Assembly: GCA_030770535.1 (NCBI GenBank)
Contig: JASVEC010000016.1
Location: forward strand, 992,001 to 1,056,000
Direction: 5' to 3'
DNA from: Batkoa obscura
Lineage: Eukaryota > Entomophthoromycota > Entomophthoromycetes > Entomophthorales > Batkoaceae
DNA: 64,000 bases
The stretch's first letter is position 1; every line of letters begins with the position of its first letter. Positions 36,203-48,747 of this stretch are shown one piece after another. The position numbers and the translations under genes were made by a program. The notes below the pieces were generated by a model. The model was not told where the DNA came from and ran no database searches. It was given only the letters and a program-made list of their open reading frames with translations.

Positions 36203-37813
36203 ATTGCTTAATACATGTGTTGTAATCTTGTATAGTATGTTTATTTATTTAACCTATTAAAGTAGTAATAACTTTAAAGTATCTTCAAAAGTTACCTGAT
36301 TGCTTTAAAAGCCTTTCAAACACTTTTCTATAGAATGTTCTTGGCTTTTAATATTTAAAAATATTAAATGTGATATATTTGTTTTACTAGTGTTAATTTA
36401 CAAACTTATACATGATTTCCTTGATAAATAATTTATAAAATGTTGGCAATAATCATTGTAGATATTAAGGCTTTGAGAATAAGTACTTTTATTTCAAATG
36501 TTTATAATGTATATTACTGAGTCATTAATATAGAAAATAATTTCAAAGTAATTTTAATCTTAATTAAGTTTAATTTAAGCATATAAAATAAAAATAAAAT
36601 ATAGTAATGATTAAAGTAACTTGATACATTAGGCTAATATATCAAACTAATTTACTAATGATACTAATTATTAATTATTAAATTGTTTTTAAATTACTAT
36701 TTCTACAACCTAATTAAACATATATATTTTAGAATACATTCGATAGATTAAATTTTAATGATTTAATTAAAAAGTTCAATTTTATGACGTAAAAGTTGTC
36801 ATTAATTATAAGAGGCTATACAAATAAAAAGTTAAAATATAAACTGAAATCTATATTTTTACATTAAAAATCAGTGAAAACAAGAAAAGTGTATAGAAAT
36901 ATGTAATTTTTGGAATATACTTTAAAGGATATATCGTCAAAATTTCAAGTTCAAAATATCATCTAAGAACGTTCTAAAATTATTTGGTGTGGAAAATGGT
37001 TTGGTCTTAATGTCAAACCTTATGTTTTAATGGCTTTTGCAATTATCATGCTATAAATATTCTTGCAGGTTTCAACTTGTTTTCATTAAATTAGTTTGCG
37101 CAGTAATTAACGTCAAAATGAAGTATTTTTTCGTAATTCTTTTTAACTTTCATTTAATTTTTAATGGAATATATTATTAGTTCTTATTGATTTTATTAAA
37201 TAAATTAATATCTACTGCCTGACTCTTAAAGTTATTTATATTTGATAAGTGGTTGTAAACTGAAATCATTGAAATCATTGAAATGGGAAAAAGTTATTCA
37301 AGTTCTTACAGACAAATAAATTTAAACTAACAACCAATTAAAGCTGATCTGTTTTAAGCTTTTCCAGATGCCAACAATAAGTTTTTGTTTAAACACTCAC
37401 AAATGCTAATATAATAAATTCACATGCCCAAAGATAAGAACTTTCAAATTTTCAGATGAAATTATAGGCTGTAGATAAGAGCTTGATGATTATATTTTTG
37501 AGGGGACCAACTTTTAAAAAGTTAGTGACATTTTTGGCTATAAGAGGCTATGAAATCATACCCCCAAGCCAATAATAAAATGGAATATAATGTGAGACAA
37601 AAAAGGAATGCCATTTGACTATTATTGGCTTATAAGCAAAAAGAGTATACTCATGAATAGATCAAAATGAAGTATAAAAGCCAAGCAATATATCAAATCT
37701 ATTCTTTTTATTTCTAAATTTCAACTTGTAAATAAAAATTTTAAGCTACATACAATTTAAAGTCATAATAAGTTAATTGAATTCATTTATTTAAAAACTT
37801 TACTATCCACAAC

Positions 37814-39199
37814 ATGTCGTTAACTGCAGGTTTTAAAAACTTTGATTCTGATAACAAAGATAAAAAAATATCCATCCCACCTTCCAAATCTTATTATCGA
37901 GCTATGGCAAACCTAGGGAAAAGCTTTAGTAATAGTATTGATAATCCACCATGCTTAATTTCTGAATTAGAAAAGAAAAGCCAGCCAAATAAAGTCTCTT
38001 TTGGAATTGATTCTTTGAATGATAATCTCAATTCATTAACCTTAAATGATTCTCCAATAGAATATATATCTCCTGAATTATCTTTTTCGCCAACAGAATC
38101 TGTTATATCAGCCGGAGAACCATCTCACCCAAATGATATTGAATCACCAACTATTCATAATATTGCTTCACCACCTCCTCGTCCAATAAGAAGAGCTAAA
38201 ACTACTGTATCACCATTTCCTCAACCTAAAGCTTTAAAAAAGACAAACAGTTATAAACCCATTACCTCTTCTTCCTATAATTCCTTACCAACTTCAGATG
38301 CAGTTTCTTTCCTTTCTTCTTTTGCTGATAGGACTGCAGAAGAAATATCAGCTGTTTCTCCTGATGAAGAAGGTGAAGAAGTTGGAAAATATGTCATGGG
38401 GAAGATGATCGCAAAAGGAGCTTTCTCAACTGTACGTGAAGCTTATACAATGAGTGATGTCGACCATCAATTTGAGATGTTTGCTTGTAAGGTAGTTAAA
38501 AAATGTTCAACTCAAAAATGTGAGGAAAAAGTAATTGAAGCAGAAAACGAAGTCATGTTATGGAAACAATTAGATCACCCCCATATTCTTAAGTTTACTG
38601 ATATTATTGATACGAGTTATGCCCTCTTTATCTTTATGGAATTATGTCCTAATGGGACATTATTAGATTATGTAACTTCCAAAGGAAAATTGGAAGAAGA
38701 TGAAGCAAGAATTTTCTTTAACCAATTATTACAGGCAGTAAGATATCTTCATCAAGATGCTCATATCATCCATCGTGATTTAAAGCTTGAAAATATTGTA
38801 CTTACATCTACTAATCACGTCAAACTCACTGATTTTGGATTGAGCGTATTTAAAAAAGCACAGGACCAAGGTTTAAAAAGTCCTGGGCAAGGGTGTGCAG
38901 GTTCCATCAACTATTGTGCACCAGAACTTTTAAGAAATACTTGTCGAGTAAACGATTACTGTTCAGATATATGGTCATTAGGAGTTATACTTTATACGCT
39001 TGTAGTTGGTAAATTTCCATTTTCAGATGGATTTGAGCCCAGATTAATTATGAAAATATGTAATGGCAAATTTGATTTACCAGATGCTTTATCGCCTCCT
39101 CTTAAGGAGTTGATTTCTTCTATGCTTTCAATTGATAGTATTAATCGTCCAAATATTAATGAAGTTATTGGTAGCACATGGTGTCAAGAATCTTCATAA
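37814..39199 (+). CDS. Ser/Thr protein kinase, CAMK/SNF1-like group
   Basis: A single exon of 461 residues. Residues 1-185 are Ser/Pro-rich and look disordered, with several basic-directed phosphosite-like motifs (for example RRAKTTVSP). The kinase domain starts about residue 190 with VGKYVMGKMIAKGAFSTVRE. The catalytic lysine is in ACKVVKK (about 225), HRDLKLENIVL (about 321) and DFGLS are intact, and the activation segment is GSINYCAPELL followed by DIWSLGVILYTLVVGKFPF. The protein ends right after the domain. HRDLKLEN and the APE region place it near the SNF1/CAMK-like fungal kinases, but I cannot name the ortholog. All catalytic residues are present, so it is likely active. It has no introns, unlike the other two kinase genes here. 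Confidence 0.88.
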   Translation: MSLTAGFKNFDSDNKDKKISIPPSKSYYRAMANLGKSFSNSIDNPPCLISELEKKSQPNKVSFGIDSLNDNLNSLTLNDSPIEYISPELSFSPTESVISAGEPSHPNDIESPTIHNIASPPPRPIRRAKTTVSPFPQPKALKKTNSYKPITSSSYNSLPTSDAVSFLSSFADRTAEEISAVSPDEEGEEVGKYVMGKMIAKGAFSTVREAYTMSDVDHQFEMFACKVVKKCSTQKCEEKVIEAENEVMLWKQLDHPHILKFTDIIDTSYALFIFMELCPNGTLLDYVTSKGKLEEDEARIFFNQLLQAVRYLHQDAHIIHRDLKLENIVLTSTNHVKLTDFGLSVFKKAQDQGLKSPGQGCAGSINYCAPELLRNTCRVNDYCSDIWSLGVILYTLVVGKFPFSDGFEPRLIMKICNGKFDLPDALSPPLKELISSMLSIDSINRPNINEVIGSTWCQESS

Positions 39200-40685
39200 G
39201 TCATCAATGTTCTTGTTTCAATACCAAAGTCAACTGATTGTAGTATTATATTGTTATCTTAATCTCTAGAATATCTATATCATGAGAAATTATCATGTTT
39301 TTTGATATTATATTATTTATTTTTACCTTGAAAATATTGCTCAAATTTACGCTTTTAAATAAATAATTGTTTTTTGTTAATAAAATCAGCCCATGTTTGA
39401 AATAAATCTGTATTTAAATTTTCTTATTTTAGTAAATTTTGAAGTCTTTTTATTTTAAAAATTCATTAGAGTGATTTATATTTAATTTTAATTGATCCAT
39501 CCTTAACTTAGCCTAATTTATAAATTGCAAAGTAATTTTTATTTATAGTAATGAAAGGACATAATAAAGCAGCTTATCTTTTTAACCCTGTTTTATTCCA
39601 ATTATTTTGAATATTGGGGTAAATTTTATTATGAGTAGTTTTGAAGATTAAACAAATGTTATTTAGAATAACTTTGGAAGAGATGGGCAAATATCATCGC
39701 AAGTAACATTTAACTAAGCGAGTAAATGGTGAATCAAAATTGTTAATTTCGAAATCTAATAGAATTTAAACTAATAACTGCTAACAATTTTCATTATGTG
39801 AGTGTTTTCACTTTCATTATTTTTTCTATTTTTAAGCACTACTAAGTGGAAACAATGTTAATAAATTTCTTGAACAAAAACATTATTCTTATATTTTATT
39901 AATATTAGTATTGTTATTGTTTTTTGCCAATATAATAAAAACACAATGTTCCAAATGCTATCGATTATAAAAAACATACAAAATCTTGACTAAACTATTA
40001 TCCTTTTGTTATGAGTAGCCATTTGTAAGATAGCTATATTTCTAACTACCATCTATGAGAAAATCATATCTTTGAAGACTTCAAATTCATAAAATAATTA
40101 TGTTTTCAACAAATATAAGTTTAATGTTTAATTATTAAACATAAATCAATATCAACATTATAAGCTATCATCTATATACAGTATAATAATTATAATACAA
40201 AATATAATTAAAACATAAGTTTAATTAGTGACAATCAAAAATAATATATTCATTAAATTTTATTTTAAACTTAACTAGCTTTAAAGCATATGTTTTACAG
40301 AAAAATTCTCTATAAAAAAGATCGTTTATATTAATTCTATTTACATTCGTAAGAAACATTGCTGCTATGACTTCTATTTTTTTTGCTCTAGTTGATTTAT
40401 CAAAAACATTATCGTACCTAACCTCAAAACTATAACTAAATTCCGCTTTTATCTACTTTTCTCATTTTCATACAAATTAGGTTTAGTTTGTATTGTTTCA
40501 TTTGTATATTTTCATATTGACAATTATTTTCCTCGTAAACATCTTTTATAAAAAATAAACTTACTTTCATTAAACCAAATATTTTACATAAATAATAGCT
40601 AGTTTCATCATTTTTAATAATTTATATTTACTAGAAGCCCATATTAACCTCGAATTATTAAAAAACATTTATTGGTTTTTTTAAA
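39200..40685. other. intergenic with a decayed miniature element
   Basis: About 1.5 kb of AT-rich DNA between convergent genes. It holds one worn miniature element (39797-39891) and nothing else that I can assign. Confidence 0.7.
39797..39891 (-). mobile_element. decayed ~99 bp miniature element
   Basis: Minus-orientation copy. It keeps TTTCATTATTTTTTCTATTT and TTAAGCACTA, but has lost several bases, and its right terminus (ATTATTCTTA) is worn. One of the older copies. Confidence 0.8.
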
Positions 40686-41172
40686 TTAAGACTCAATCAA
40701 TTCACGAAGACGACGAGTGGCACTGCGAACAGTGGCAGCAGCAGTAGTTCTATAAATTCAATTATAAATTCAAAAATCTTGATAAAAAAACTTACGAAAC
40801 AGTCCAAGCACCACCAGCTAAAACTTTCTTACATCCACGGCATTCCCAGATACCGACAGCACGACGCTTGACGCTATCCTTACCACAGAAAGTGCAGGTA
40901 TATTTGGCGTGTTGGGTGATTTCCATCTTTTTGATTTGTTTACGTAAAGAAGCACCATAACGGGTACCGTATTTACCGACAACTCCTACTTTCTTAGTAC
41001 GTTTGGCCTTTGACAATAGATTAACATTTTGTTTTTAAATTATGGAACATCTTTTTATATTTTTAGAAAACTAAATGAAGACGATTGTGTCCTCAACTTT
41101 TTTGATTTATCGTTTTTTGTCTTATTTTTATCTTCTAATTTTGAGTATTTGAATGGATGTATGTATTACCAT
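40686..41172 (-). CDS. RPL43: ribosomal protein eL43 (L37Ae)
   Basis: Three exons, complement of 40686-40749, 40796-41007 and 41170-41172, give 92 residues, exactly the family length. Exon 1 is only the ATG; GT of the first intron follows directly, and the 162 nt intron is the longest seen in the window. The protein reads [20 protein letters not shown] and has the zinc motif CTFCGK...CRGC (four Cys) typical of eL43, and ends [14 protein letters not shown]. It is a large-subunit protein near the E site. A frame starting at 41016 without ATG is simply exon 2 read upstream. The intron right behind the start codon is a known arrangement in ribosomal protein genes, and in yeast RPL43 it is similar. 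Confidence 0.96.
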
Positions 41173-41547
41173 TTGATTTTATGGTGCTGGGTAGTTCGTT
41201 AACAAGGTATTGAAACGAAGAGAGAGGAGGTCTTAAGCCAACTTTGGCTTACTCATTAGTTATTAACTTTATTGGTTAATTTCATTTACTTTTTTGAAAA
41301 TCGGGTTTTCTAACCCATCCAAAAAGTACAGTATAACTTAAAATTAAATATTTGTATTTCAATAAAATCTTATAATTATATAATATTATAATTTAATGGT
41401 ATATTTCTTTTTTGCTTTAAAGTGTTTTTATTTTGATATACATTATTACAACTGTTCAAAGCTTAACAATATAAAATATATATACTATTAATAAATCTAT
41501 TTGAAGGTAAATGATTACTGTTTATAAATAAATTCATGTACAAAACA

Positions 41548-41646
41548 TGGGGGTGTTTTTTTTGGTTTGATCATTTTTCTATTTTTTAAGTACAATTTGA
41601 GAGGAAAAATTATTAGTAAAATTATTAAATTCACAGTATGTCCACA
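41548..41646 (-). mobile_element. ~99 bp miniature element
   Basis: Minus-orientation copy from TGGGGGTG to TGTCCACA. The core TAAGTACAATTTGAGAGGAA is diverged from the consensus. Confidence 0.88.
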
Positions 41647-41932
41647 TATAGTAACATATTGTGAGTTTAGTATCATAACGGATCTTCATAAATCACTAAT
41701 TTATTAGTCCTAAATATATATTGGTACAAAAACAAGAAAAATATTATATTTTATAAAAAAGAATCCTAAACAGTAGTCTATAACGTTGTTCAAATTGTTT
41801 CAGAGTTATAAACTATCTTGACTTTGAGATAATCGATATTATTAATAAAGTTACATTTGAATGATAGATATTTAATATTAAAACAATTGAAATGTACTTA
41901 TAAAATATACTTACAAAGCATGCGTTTATTAA

Positions 41933-41966
41933 TAAAGATAAAGATAAAGATAAAGATAAAATAAAA
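41933..41966. repeat. TAAAGA tandem repeat
   Basis: About five copies of the 6-base unit, directly downstream of the AOX stop codon (the gene reads leftward). Confidence 0.85.
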
Positions 41967-41989
41967 TAGCATTCTAAAAGTTTACAAAA

Positions 41990-42988
41990 TTACCACACCT
42001 TGGCGGCATCTTGAGAAGGATTAGCTAATGACGAATCCTTTTCCTCAATATTTTGCTCCAATCCTTCTCTTAAATCTTCCTTCTTAAGAATGAGCCGATC
42101 TGCAAAGTGGTGGTTGGTATCCCTATGTAAAGCCTCATCAGCTCTTACAGCTAATACTACATCTCTCAATCTAGCATTTGGTTTCAAATGCCAATAGTCA
42201 ATGGCAATTACTGGAGCTGGAGAATTTTCAATGTGACCATTGTCAATCTCTTTTAAAAAAGAAGTGTAGGAAATAACCGCTTCTTCTTCAAGATAGCCCA
42301 CAACACGATGGGCAGTTTTTGGTGACATTAAATACAAAAGGAAGAAAGCATTATAAAACACCCCTTGTACTGTAGTGACTAAAACTCTTTCAAATAAATT
42401 AGGTTGGGACACCTTCATCCATGTCATTAAATGCATACGTTCGTTTTCAGCTTCATGTAACAAATGACTAATCCAACCACCATCATGTTTTAAGCCTCTT
42501 AAAGACCTCAAGTGTCTTAATGTAGCTGCTACCATACCCGGTACAGCAGCCACGGTTTCTAGCATCACAGCTCGATGTACATATTTTTTACGGAAAAAGA
42601 GATCAGTAGGTAAACGTAATAATTTGACAGTGTTGAAAGCTATTATGTCCCCAAAAGTCTTAGGCTGACGATGGGAAGTGAGGTTGATGTCCATTTTCTC
42701 TAACTCTTCCGAGGACATGGAGCGTAAGAATTCATTTCTAATAGGGGCTGGGTGGACTGGGTGTTTTAATTCCCTGGGCATAGTGCCTTGAATATCTATC
42801 TTTTCGGCATTTTCGTTGGAACTCAGAGAAAAGAAAGTAAAGTTACGCTTACCAGTAACATTATGAGAAATATGTGCTGGTAAGAAAGTTAAAGCTCTAT
42901 AGGTACCTGGGTTCTGGAAAAGGGTGGTACCAGTTTTAAGTATACTAGTATATAGTATAGGATGAGATAAAATTTTAGTTGTTGACAT
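41990..42988 (-). CDS. AOX1: alternative oxidase, mitochondrial
   Basis: A single exon of 332 residues. The N-terminal ~60 residues are Ser/Thr- and Arg/Lys-rich and act as a mitochondrial presequence. The di-iron ligands are visible: E144 in [11 protein letters not shown]183 and H186 in [10 protein letters not shown], the glutamate of YLEEEAV (234-236), and E285 and H288 in [12 protein letters not shown] oxidises ubiquinol directly with O2 in the inner membrane, by-passing complexes III and IV and limiting reactive oxygen. The interfacial domain has no transmembrane helices, as in the family. The C-terminal tail of about 30 residues is polar. No introns. Together with SDH3 and KGD4 in this window it belongs to respiratory metabolism, but there is no sign of co-regulation. 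Confidence 0.96.
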   Translation of the reverse strand: MSTTKILSHPILYTSILKTGTTLFQNPGTYRALTFLPAHISHNVTGKRNFTFFSLSSNENAEKIDIQGTMPRELKHPVHPAPIRNEFLRSMSSEELEKMDINLTSHRQPKTFGDIIAFNTVKLLRLPTDLFFRKKYVHRAVMLETVAAVPGMVAATLRHLRSLRGLKHDGGWISHLLHEAENERMHLMTWMKVSQPNLFERVLVTTVQGVFYNAFFLLYLMSPKTAHRVVGYLEEEAVISYTSFLKEIDNGHIENSPAPVIAIDYWHLKPNARLRDVVLAVRADEALHRDTNHHFADRLILKKEDLREGLEQNIEEKDSSLANPSQDAAKVW

Positions 42989-45666
42989 ATTGTAATCGAT
43001 ATTGATTGATTTAATGATTTGAGTTTGAACTAAAAATCGTTGCTTATATAAGCTAAAAAATCATCTTTGGGCATAAATTATTAGCTTAAAATAAGGATTT
43101 ATTGCTCAAACTTGATTGATATTGTTGTTTAATTACCCTAAAAACTAAGGAATCTTTTTTACTTTCGGTTTATTTCAAGGATGACTCATATAGTTGGCAA
43201 CTTTGGGGTTGATTCATTTTTTGGGGAGTTAAGCTTAATTGAAAATGAAATCACAAAAATATTATATTTTAAATAATAAATTAATAATAATATAAAAATT
43301 ATATTAAAAATTGCTAAAGAAATATCACATAAGGATATGATTCAATATCTTAGTTAATAAAGCTAATGTGCTATCATATATGGCATAGGCACTGTAATAT
43401 AACACCATGGATCTATATACCATTAATGACTTTTTTCATACGGACCAACTCCCGATCCGCAGCAGTTGAACTCAGCCCCCTAACGAATTAAAAATTAAGA
43501 ATTATTTTTAGTTTTTTTATAGCTATTTAAAAATAATGTAAGGAAATATTTAAGCTCAATAAATTCTTATGACAAGCAACAATGTAAAGTTGACTAACTT
43601 TTGTAAAAATGATCTGATAAATTCCGATGGAATAGCCTTTTAATCTGTAATACGTTATAAGAAATTCAAAATTATCCTTTAATAGGGTTTGTCGGACTAA
43701 GCGAAAATGAGAGATATTATTAATTATGTAATAATTTTTCTATTGTGTTTACTTTTGTATCTAAAATAAAGACAGGGTTTATTATAAAACAGCTTTGGAA
43801 ACTTTGATTACTATTTAAGTATAGTGTTGTATAGTATGATATTGTATTATTACTCTTGAAGCTTCATATTATGCTTTATACCCAAGAAATTATTAAATAA
43901 ATAAGAATATGATTAGAGATTTGCTTCCATTTATTAAATAGAATACAAATAAACAATACTTAATTAATAAAAAGATACAGAGCAGATGTTTTTTTAATAC
44001 TACTTATAGTTTTATACCAGTTTCAACAAACTGGTGCGTAAGTTTATTACTCTAAATTTTTACCCATAAAAATTCCATAAAATCTTCATCATTAAATCAC
44101 ACTAAATTAGCCTAATTTTTGTGAAATTTGCAAATATTACTCTTATCCATAAATTATTGAATTGCTATAAATGAATGTAAATGTTTATATAACCCTATTT
44201 TCCTTTGCTGTTTTACAATAACAAAATTTTATAGTGCCCTTAAATATATTTCATATTTTTATCCTTAGTTCCATTTAAATTAAAGAACTATATTCTAGAT
44301 TATGTTCCTATTGATAGCTACCTAAAAACAAACAACACACAATATTTACACACAAGAAATCTACACAAATTTTATAAAGATTGCTGTTTTGCTATCTTAA
44401 TTGATACTATAATAATTTTTAAACAAAACCCTGGTACTCTTTTTATTGATTTTATATTGAAGGGCCAGTGTTCTATATCATGCTCTTGTGAATAGTCATT
44501 TAAGTAAACAACATCTAATATTTGTACACAAAAAATCTACACGAATTCCATAATGTGATTTATTTTGTTAAGTAATCAATTTTATATCAATTGTTGAATC
44601 ATATAATGTTGATAGTTATTTTGTATTTTATTTGCTGTTAGTGGTTTCCATTTGTGATATTATTGTTAAATCGATATCAACTTTTTATATTTCATTGTTA
44701 AAACGTCTTCCTATTCACTAAACTTAGTACATTATTTTGTCTTGAGTTCTTTTTAACTAGCTATTAGTATTTATATATGATACAACTTTCAGATTTAAAT
44801 GTATCCAAATGTGCTGATGAAGATAGTTGTTATGATTACAAAACTTATTCGAAGACCTCATTTTAAAAAAATCAAGGCTAAACAATGAATATAACAGATT
44901 ATATCTAATGGAAGTGAATACCAAATCCCAAACAAGAACCATTCTTTGATTAAATTCTAAAATTAAATTTAATTTTAAAAAAATCTAAAAATAATCTCAG
45001 TTTATGCTTTTTAAGAATTTTTGAAGATCCTTTTTACGCTGTTAGAAACTTACAATAGTTTGACAAATACTACATTATTAAACACAATCTCTTGTTACTT
45101 TCACGGTATAGTTTAGATAGAAGTAATTTATCATCTAAATCTCATTTAAATCAATATCACAGATATAAATTAAAATTAAATTAATTGTTTAAAATAGTGA
45201 TGAAAATAAAATTAAATGACTATTTAAAATTAAAGCTCATTTTTACGTCATTTTGGTCAAAAATAAACTTTTATATTCTATTGAAACAGAATGTAATTCT
45301 ATTTTAAGCTAAGATTAATAAAGTATTAAAAATAACAATTACATACAAATCTGTATAATTACTAACAAAATTCTTTAAAATGTCCTTTTAGTGGGTCACC
45401 TTCTTCAATCCCTACTCCAATGACTAGAAGCTGATTCAAGGATTTATGATTTATTCGCCATAATTTATCCAAGCTAAAACATTATACTGGAAGGGCATAA
45501 TTCCTCAGTTTTTATTAAACTTGATGGAGCGTTTTTTTTAGCCAATTAAATCGTCGATTTTAAATGGTATTATCATAAGAATTGCTACTTTTTTAAACTA
45601 GTGTCAGGGAAGTTTATAAATAAAATTCAAAATTGAAATTAACTTATTTATTTATTTTTATTTGTA
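42989..45666. other. long gene-free stretch
   Basis: About 2.7 kb between divergent genes (AOX leftward, RasGEF rightward). AT-rich except for a short GC-richer island at about 43438-43490 that I could not assign. No miniature elements lie here. Two similar AACAACACACAATATTTACA-like blocks (44330 and 44505) look like a short, diverged direct repeat. Confidence 0.6.
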
Positions 45667-48236
45667 ATGGAAGCTATTCAGAATTCTATAGCTTCAGCTG
45701 AAGGCTTATCAAGAAGAGGCCAACCTCAAGTACTTTAACCGATAACATATTATATTTTAGATTTTAACTTTATTTTTATCTTAGAGAGCATTCCGATTAT
45801 TCCTTGTTACTTTAATTAACTTAACTCATGAGCTTATGAACCTAAGTATTGAATTCCCATTAAACCCAAATAGTAATATCTGTTTTAAACAATAATAATT
45901 TCATAATCTAATTTTAAGTAGATGATAAATTTGAACAAGTAAAAAAATTATTTCAAGATGGAGATTTTTGTTTAAGTCAAGCCCGTAACCTATGTTTATA
46001 CTTTGATTGCAACTCATCTCCTCAAGAAAGGCCTTTTTCTATGATGGAAATATCACCCCACTTACCCAGTTCGTATTCTAACCATAACTCGCCAATTAAG
46101 CCGGGCCTTAAACTTGGTCTGCCAAAGATACCGCCAAAATCGCCTTCACGGTTAAAATCAAAAGCTTATGTCAAGCTTTCTTCTTTAGTCAATGGGAATG
46201 AAGAAAACGAAAGGATTCGTGAAGTGCCTAAATTGGACATTATTAATGAAAATCATATGGCTTCATCATTCGATTTAACCAATCATACGCTTGAAAGGAA
46301 AGGACATTTGGGAGTAATGAGAGTAGAAAGGCTAGGTGTACCTTTAGAGATATCGAAATCAACACCAGCTGATTTCAACTTTAATTCGAATCATAAAAAC
46401 AAGCGACATTCTGGAAATATCAAATTAAGTGATTTTTCACCAAATGAATTGAGAAAAAAATTAGATGCTGCTTTTAATCCATTTTCAAAAAGAAGTTCAC
46501 AAATTTCAACAGAAAAAGATACACCTTCTATATCTAGTTTAAAGGATACCTCAAATAGCACAGATAAAGATTCACCATCTAGCTCAGGCCCACCATCTCC
46601 AATAACAAATGGAACACCAACACAAACATTAAAACCATCAAGATTAAGACATCATCGAAGAACAACTTCAGAAGAATCACGTATAAGTTTTGCAGAAATT
46701 ATCAAAACAGCATCATCAGCAATAAACATTGATTTTATGAATGAAAAAAAAGAGAATGAAGCATCTGAAACTGTTTCAAGTCCTAATTTAGATAATACTC
46801 CGTTAAACTTTGAGCTGGACCCAGAGGATTTAGCCCCTGCCAAAATGCTTAATTCAGAAGCTAAAGTAGTAAGACCATTATCTATTGATAGTATCACAGC
46901 TTTAGGTAGAATACCATTGATACCAAGATCACCTTTGGTTGTAGCTTTACAGAAAGCTACTCGTACATTGAGCCAAGCTAAACAAGATTTAAAAGAGTTA
47001 GCTTATGATCAAAGAAATGGTATGGAGGATTTGGAGAGAATGGATAAATTAAGAGAAACTATTAGTAATTCATCAGCTACTTTTGAACGTATAAGTAAAC
47101 TTATTCGTGTTGATAACAGTGCCACATTCACTTTCTTTCCAGCCGCATTAGTAGCATATCAATTGACTCTAATTGAATGGGAAATATTTAAAAAGATACC
47201 ACCAGAAGCCATTGAATTACATTCATTTAAAAACCCATACCCACAAATATCTATATCAACAGATTTTTTCAATTATCTTACACGAGTCATTGAGTTATCT
47301 ATTTTGCAAGCAGGACAAGATCGAGTAGAAATGATCCATTTCTGGATCAAATGTGCCAATAAATTGATGCTATTGTATAATTTTCAAACCCTTAAAGCAG
47401 TTCTTAGTGCTTTAAATACACCACCTATTAAACGTCTTAAACATACGTGGAGTCATGTTTTAAAGAAAGACCATACTTTATTAAATTCAATGAATGAATT
47501 GATGGGTGAAAGCAATAATTATTATTCATACAGACAACATGTACAAAAATTAGGAGTCAAAGGAAATTATAATGAAGAATATAATAAGCCAATTATACCT
47601 TATCTTGGAGTATTTTTGATGGATATGACTTATTTAAAAGCAGCAAATAAAGACGATAAGCGTATCCAAGAATTAGTAACTCAATTTCAAATATATTTAA
47701 ATGGACCAGATTATTTATTAACACCACCCCATCGATTTATTAAATCAAGGAGACATCAAAAATCAACGTCATTTTCTTCATTTTCATTGAATTTTGGCAA
47801 AAGCATTCATAACACTCCATCTCAATCCCCTTTACCTTTTTTAAATAGTTTATCAACTGAGTTGGACCAATCCCCTTATCAAAAGAAACCACTAAAAGAT
47901 AAAGTCACATTATCTTCATTTCAACAACTTATTACACATTTTTTATTGAATCAAGTATGGGCTAATGAAAAGGTAGTAGACCAATTAGCAGCAGATTTAA
48001 TATCAAATGAACGTAAAGTAACGAAACAGATAAGTAAAAGTCAAACATCCATACCATCTATTAAGATTAAAAGTAGTAATGATAATTATGAAAACAAGGT
48101 ATCGTTTTTACCTTCCCCGGTTACTCCTTCCAATTCAACTACATTACTCTTGGATCCATTTGAATTTGAAATACCAGATATTGAAAAAACTTTATTAGCA
48201 GACCCTATCCTTTCGGAAGATTCTTCTTCTTTGTAA
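45667..48236 (+). CDS. Ras-family guanine nucleotide exchange factor (RasGEF)
   Basis: Three exons (45667-45729, 45785-45845, 45919-48236) give 813 residues. The first ~65 residues form a small helical domain (AEGLSRRGQPQRAF, then FEQVKKLFQDGDFCLSQARN), which could be a MIT- or TPR-like helix bundle. A long Ser/Pro/Asn-rich region follows to about residue 370, with a coiled-coil-like segment (LQKATRTLSQAKQDLKELA). Residues about 440-640 are a RasGEF/CDC25 catalytic domain: RVEMIHFWIKCANKLMLLYN, LNTPPIKRLKHTW, NYYSYRQH and PIIPYLGVFLMDMTYL. A basic linker and a final helical part follow. Such proteins load GTP on Ras or Rap-like GTPases. The combination with this N-terminal domain is not that of yeast Cdc25, so the target GTPase is open. 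Confidence 0.9.
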
Positions 48237-48442
48237 TCACTCTCTTTGTTTTTTTATTTAATAGTTTAAGTTGTTATTTTATCTTTTAATTTATTATTTA
48301 ATAAAAAATCGTATTAAGCAATAATAGAAGTATGATTTAATGTATAATGTGCGATAATAATGCACAAAGCACTATAACGAATAGTGTATATTGTATAATA
48401 ATAGAAATAGATCATAAGTACATATAGTATGTCAATTATATA

Positions 48443-48542
48443 TGGGGATGCATTTTTTCGTTTAAGAATTTTACTAACAATCTTTCCACTCAAATAGTGC
48501 TTAAAAATGAAAAAAGTAATGAAGACAAAAAAAACATTACCA
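48443..48542 (+). mobile_element. ~99 bp miniature element, first of a same-direction pair
   Basis: Plus-orientation copy from TGGGGATG to CATTACCA. The TA at 48543-48544 serves both this and the next copy. Confidence 0.95.
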
Positions 48543-48544
48543 TA

Positions 48545-48643
48545 TGGGGATGTGTTTTTTTATTTAAGAATTTTACTACAATCTTTCCACTCAAATAGCG
48601 CTTAAAAAATGGAAAAATAATGAAACTAAAAAAAACAGCCCCA
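48545..48643 (+). mobile_element. ~99 bp miniature element, second of a same-direction pair
   Basis: Plus-orientation copy from TGGGGATG to CAGCCCCA. It belongs to the sub-variant of 13337-13434 (TACTACAA core), so it is closer to that distant copy than to its direct neighbour. Confidence 0.95.
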
Positions 48644-48747
48644 TATATTAAAAAAGTAATAGATTATAACATTATATTTTATTTAAATCATAGTTATTTT
48701 TGATTATTATAACCAAGAACAATATTTATTCTATAGTTTAAAAATAA

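Larger units (their letters stand above)
34693..37813. other. long gene-free stretch with three miniature elements
   Basis: About 3.1 kb. Three miniature transposons lie at 35333-35701. The open frame at 35332-35670 reads through two of them and is not a gene; the 71-residue frame at 34930-35145 has no supporting feature. From 35702 to 37813 the sequence is AT-rich and featureless apart from a TATTA repeat. The last part is the 5' flank of the kinase gene. Confidence 0.7.
41173..41989. other. intergenic with one miniature element
   Basis: 5' flank of RPL43 followed by AT-rich DNA with a miniature element (41548-41646) and a TAAAGA repeat near the 3' end of the AOX gene. Confidence 0.7.
48237..48747. 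other. intergenic with two tandem miniature elements
   Basis: A short convergent spacer between RasGEF and CAR2-like genes, almost half of it filled by two abutting miniature elements. Confidence 0.8.

Noticed and set aside
44757-44942. Minus-strand open frame of 61 residues
   Set aside because: Short, without domain or codon support, in a long gene-free stretch.
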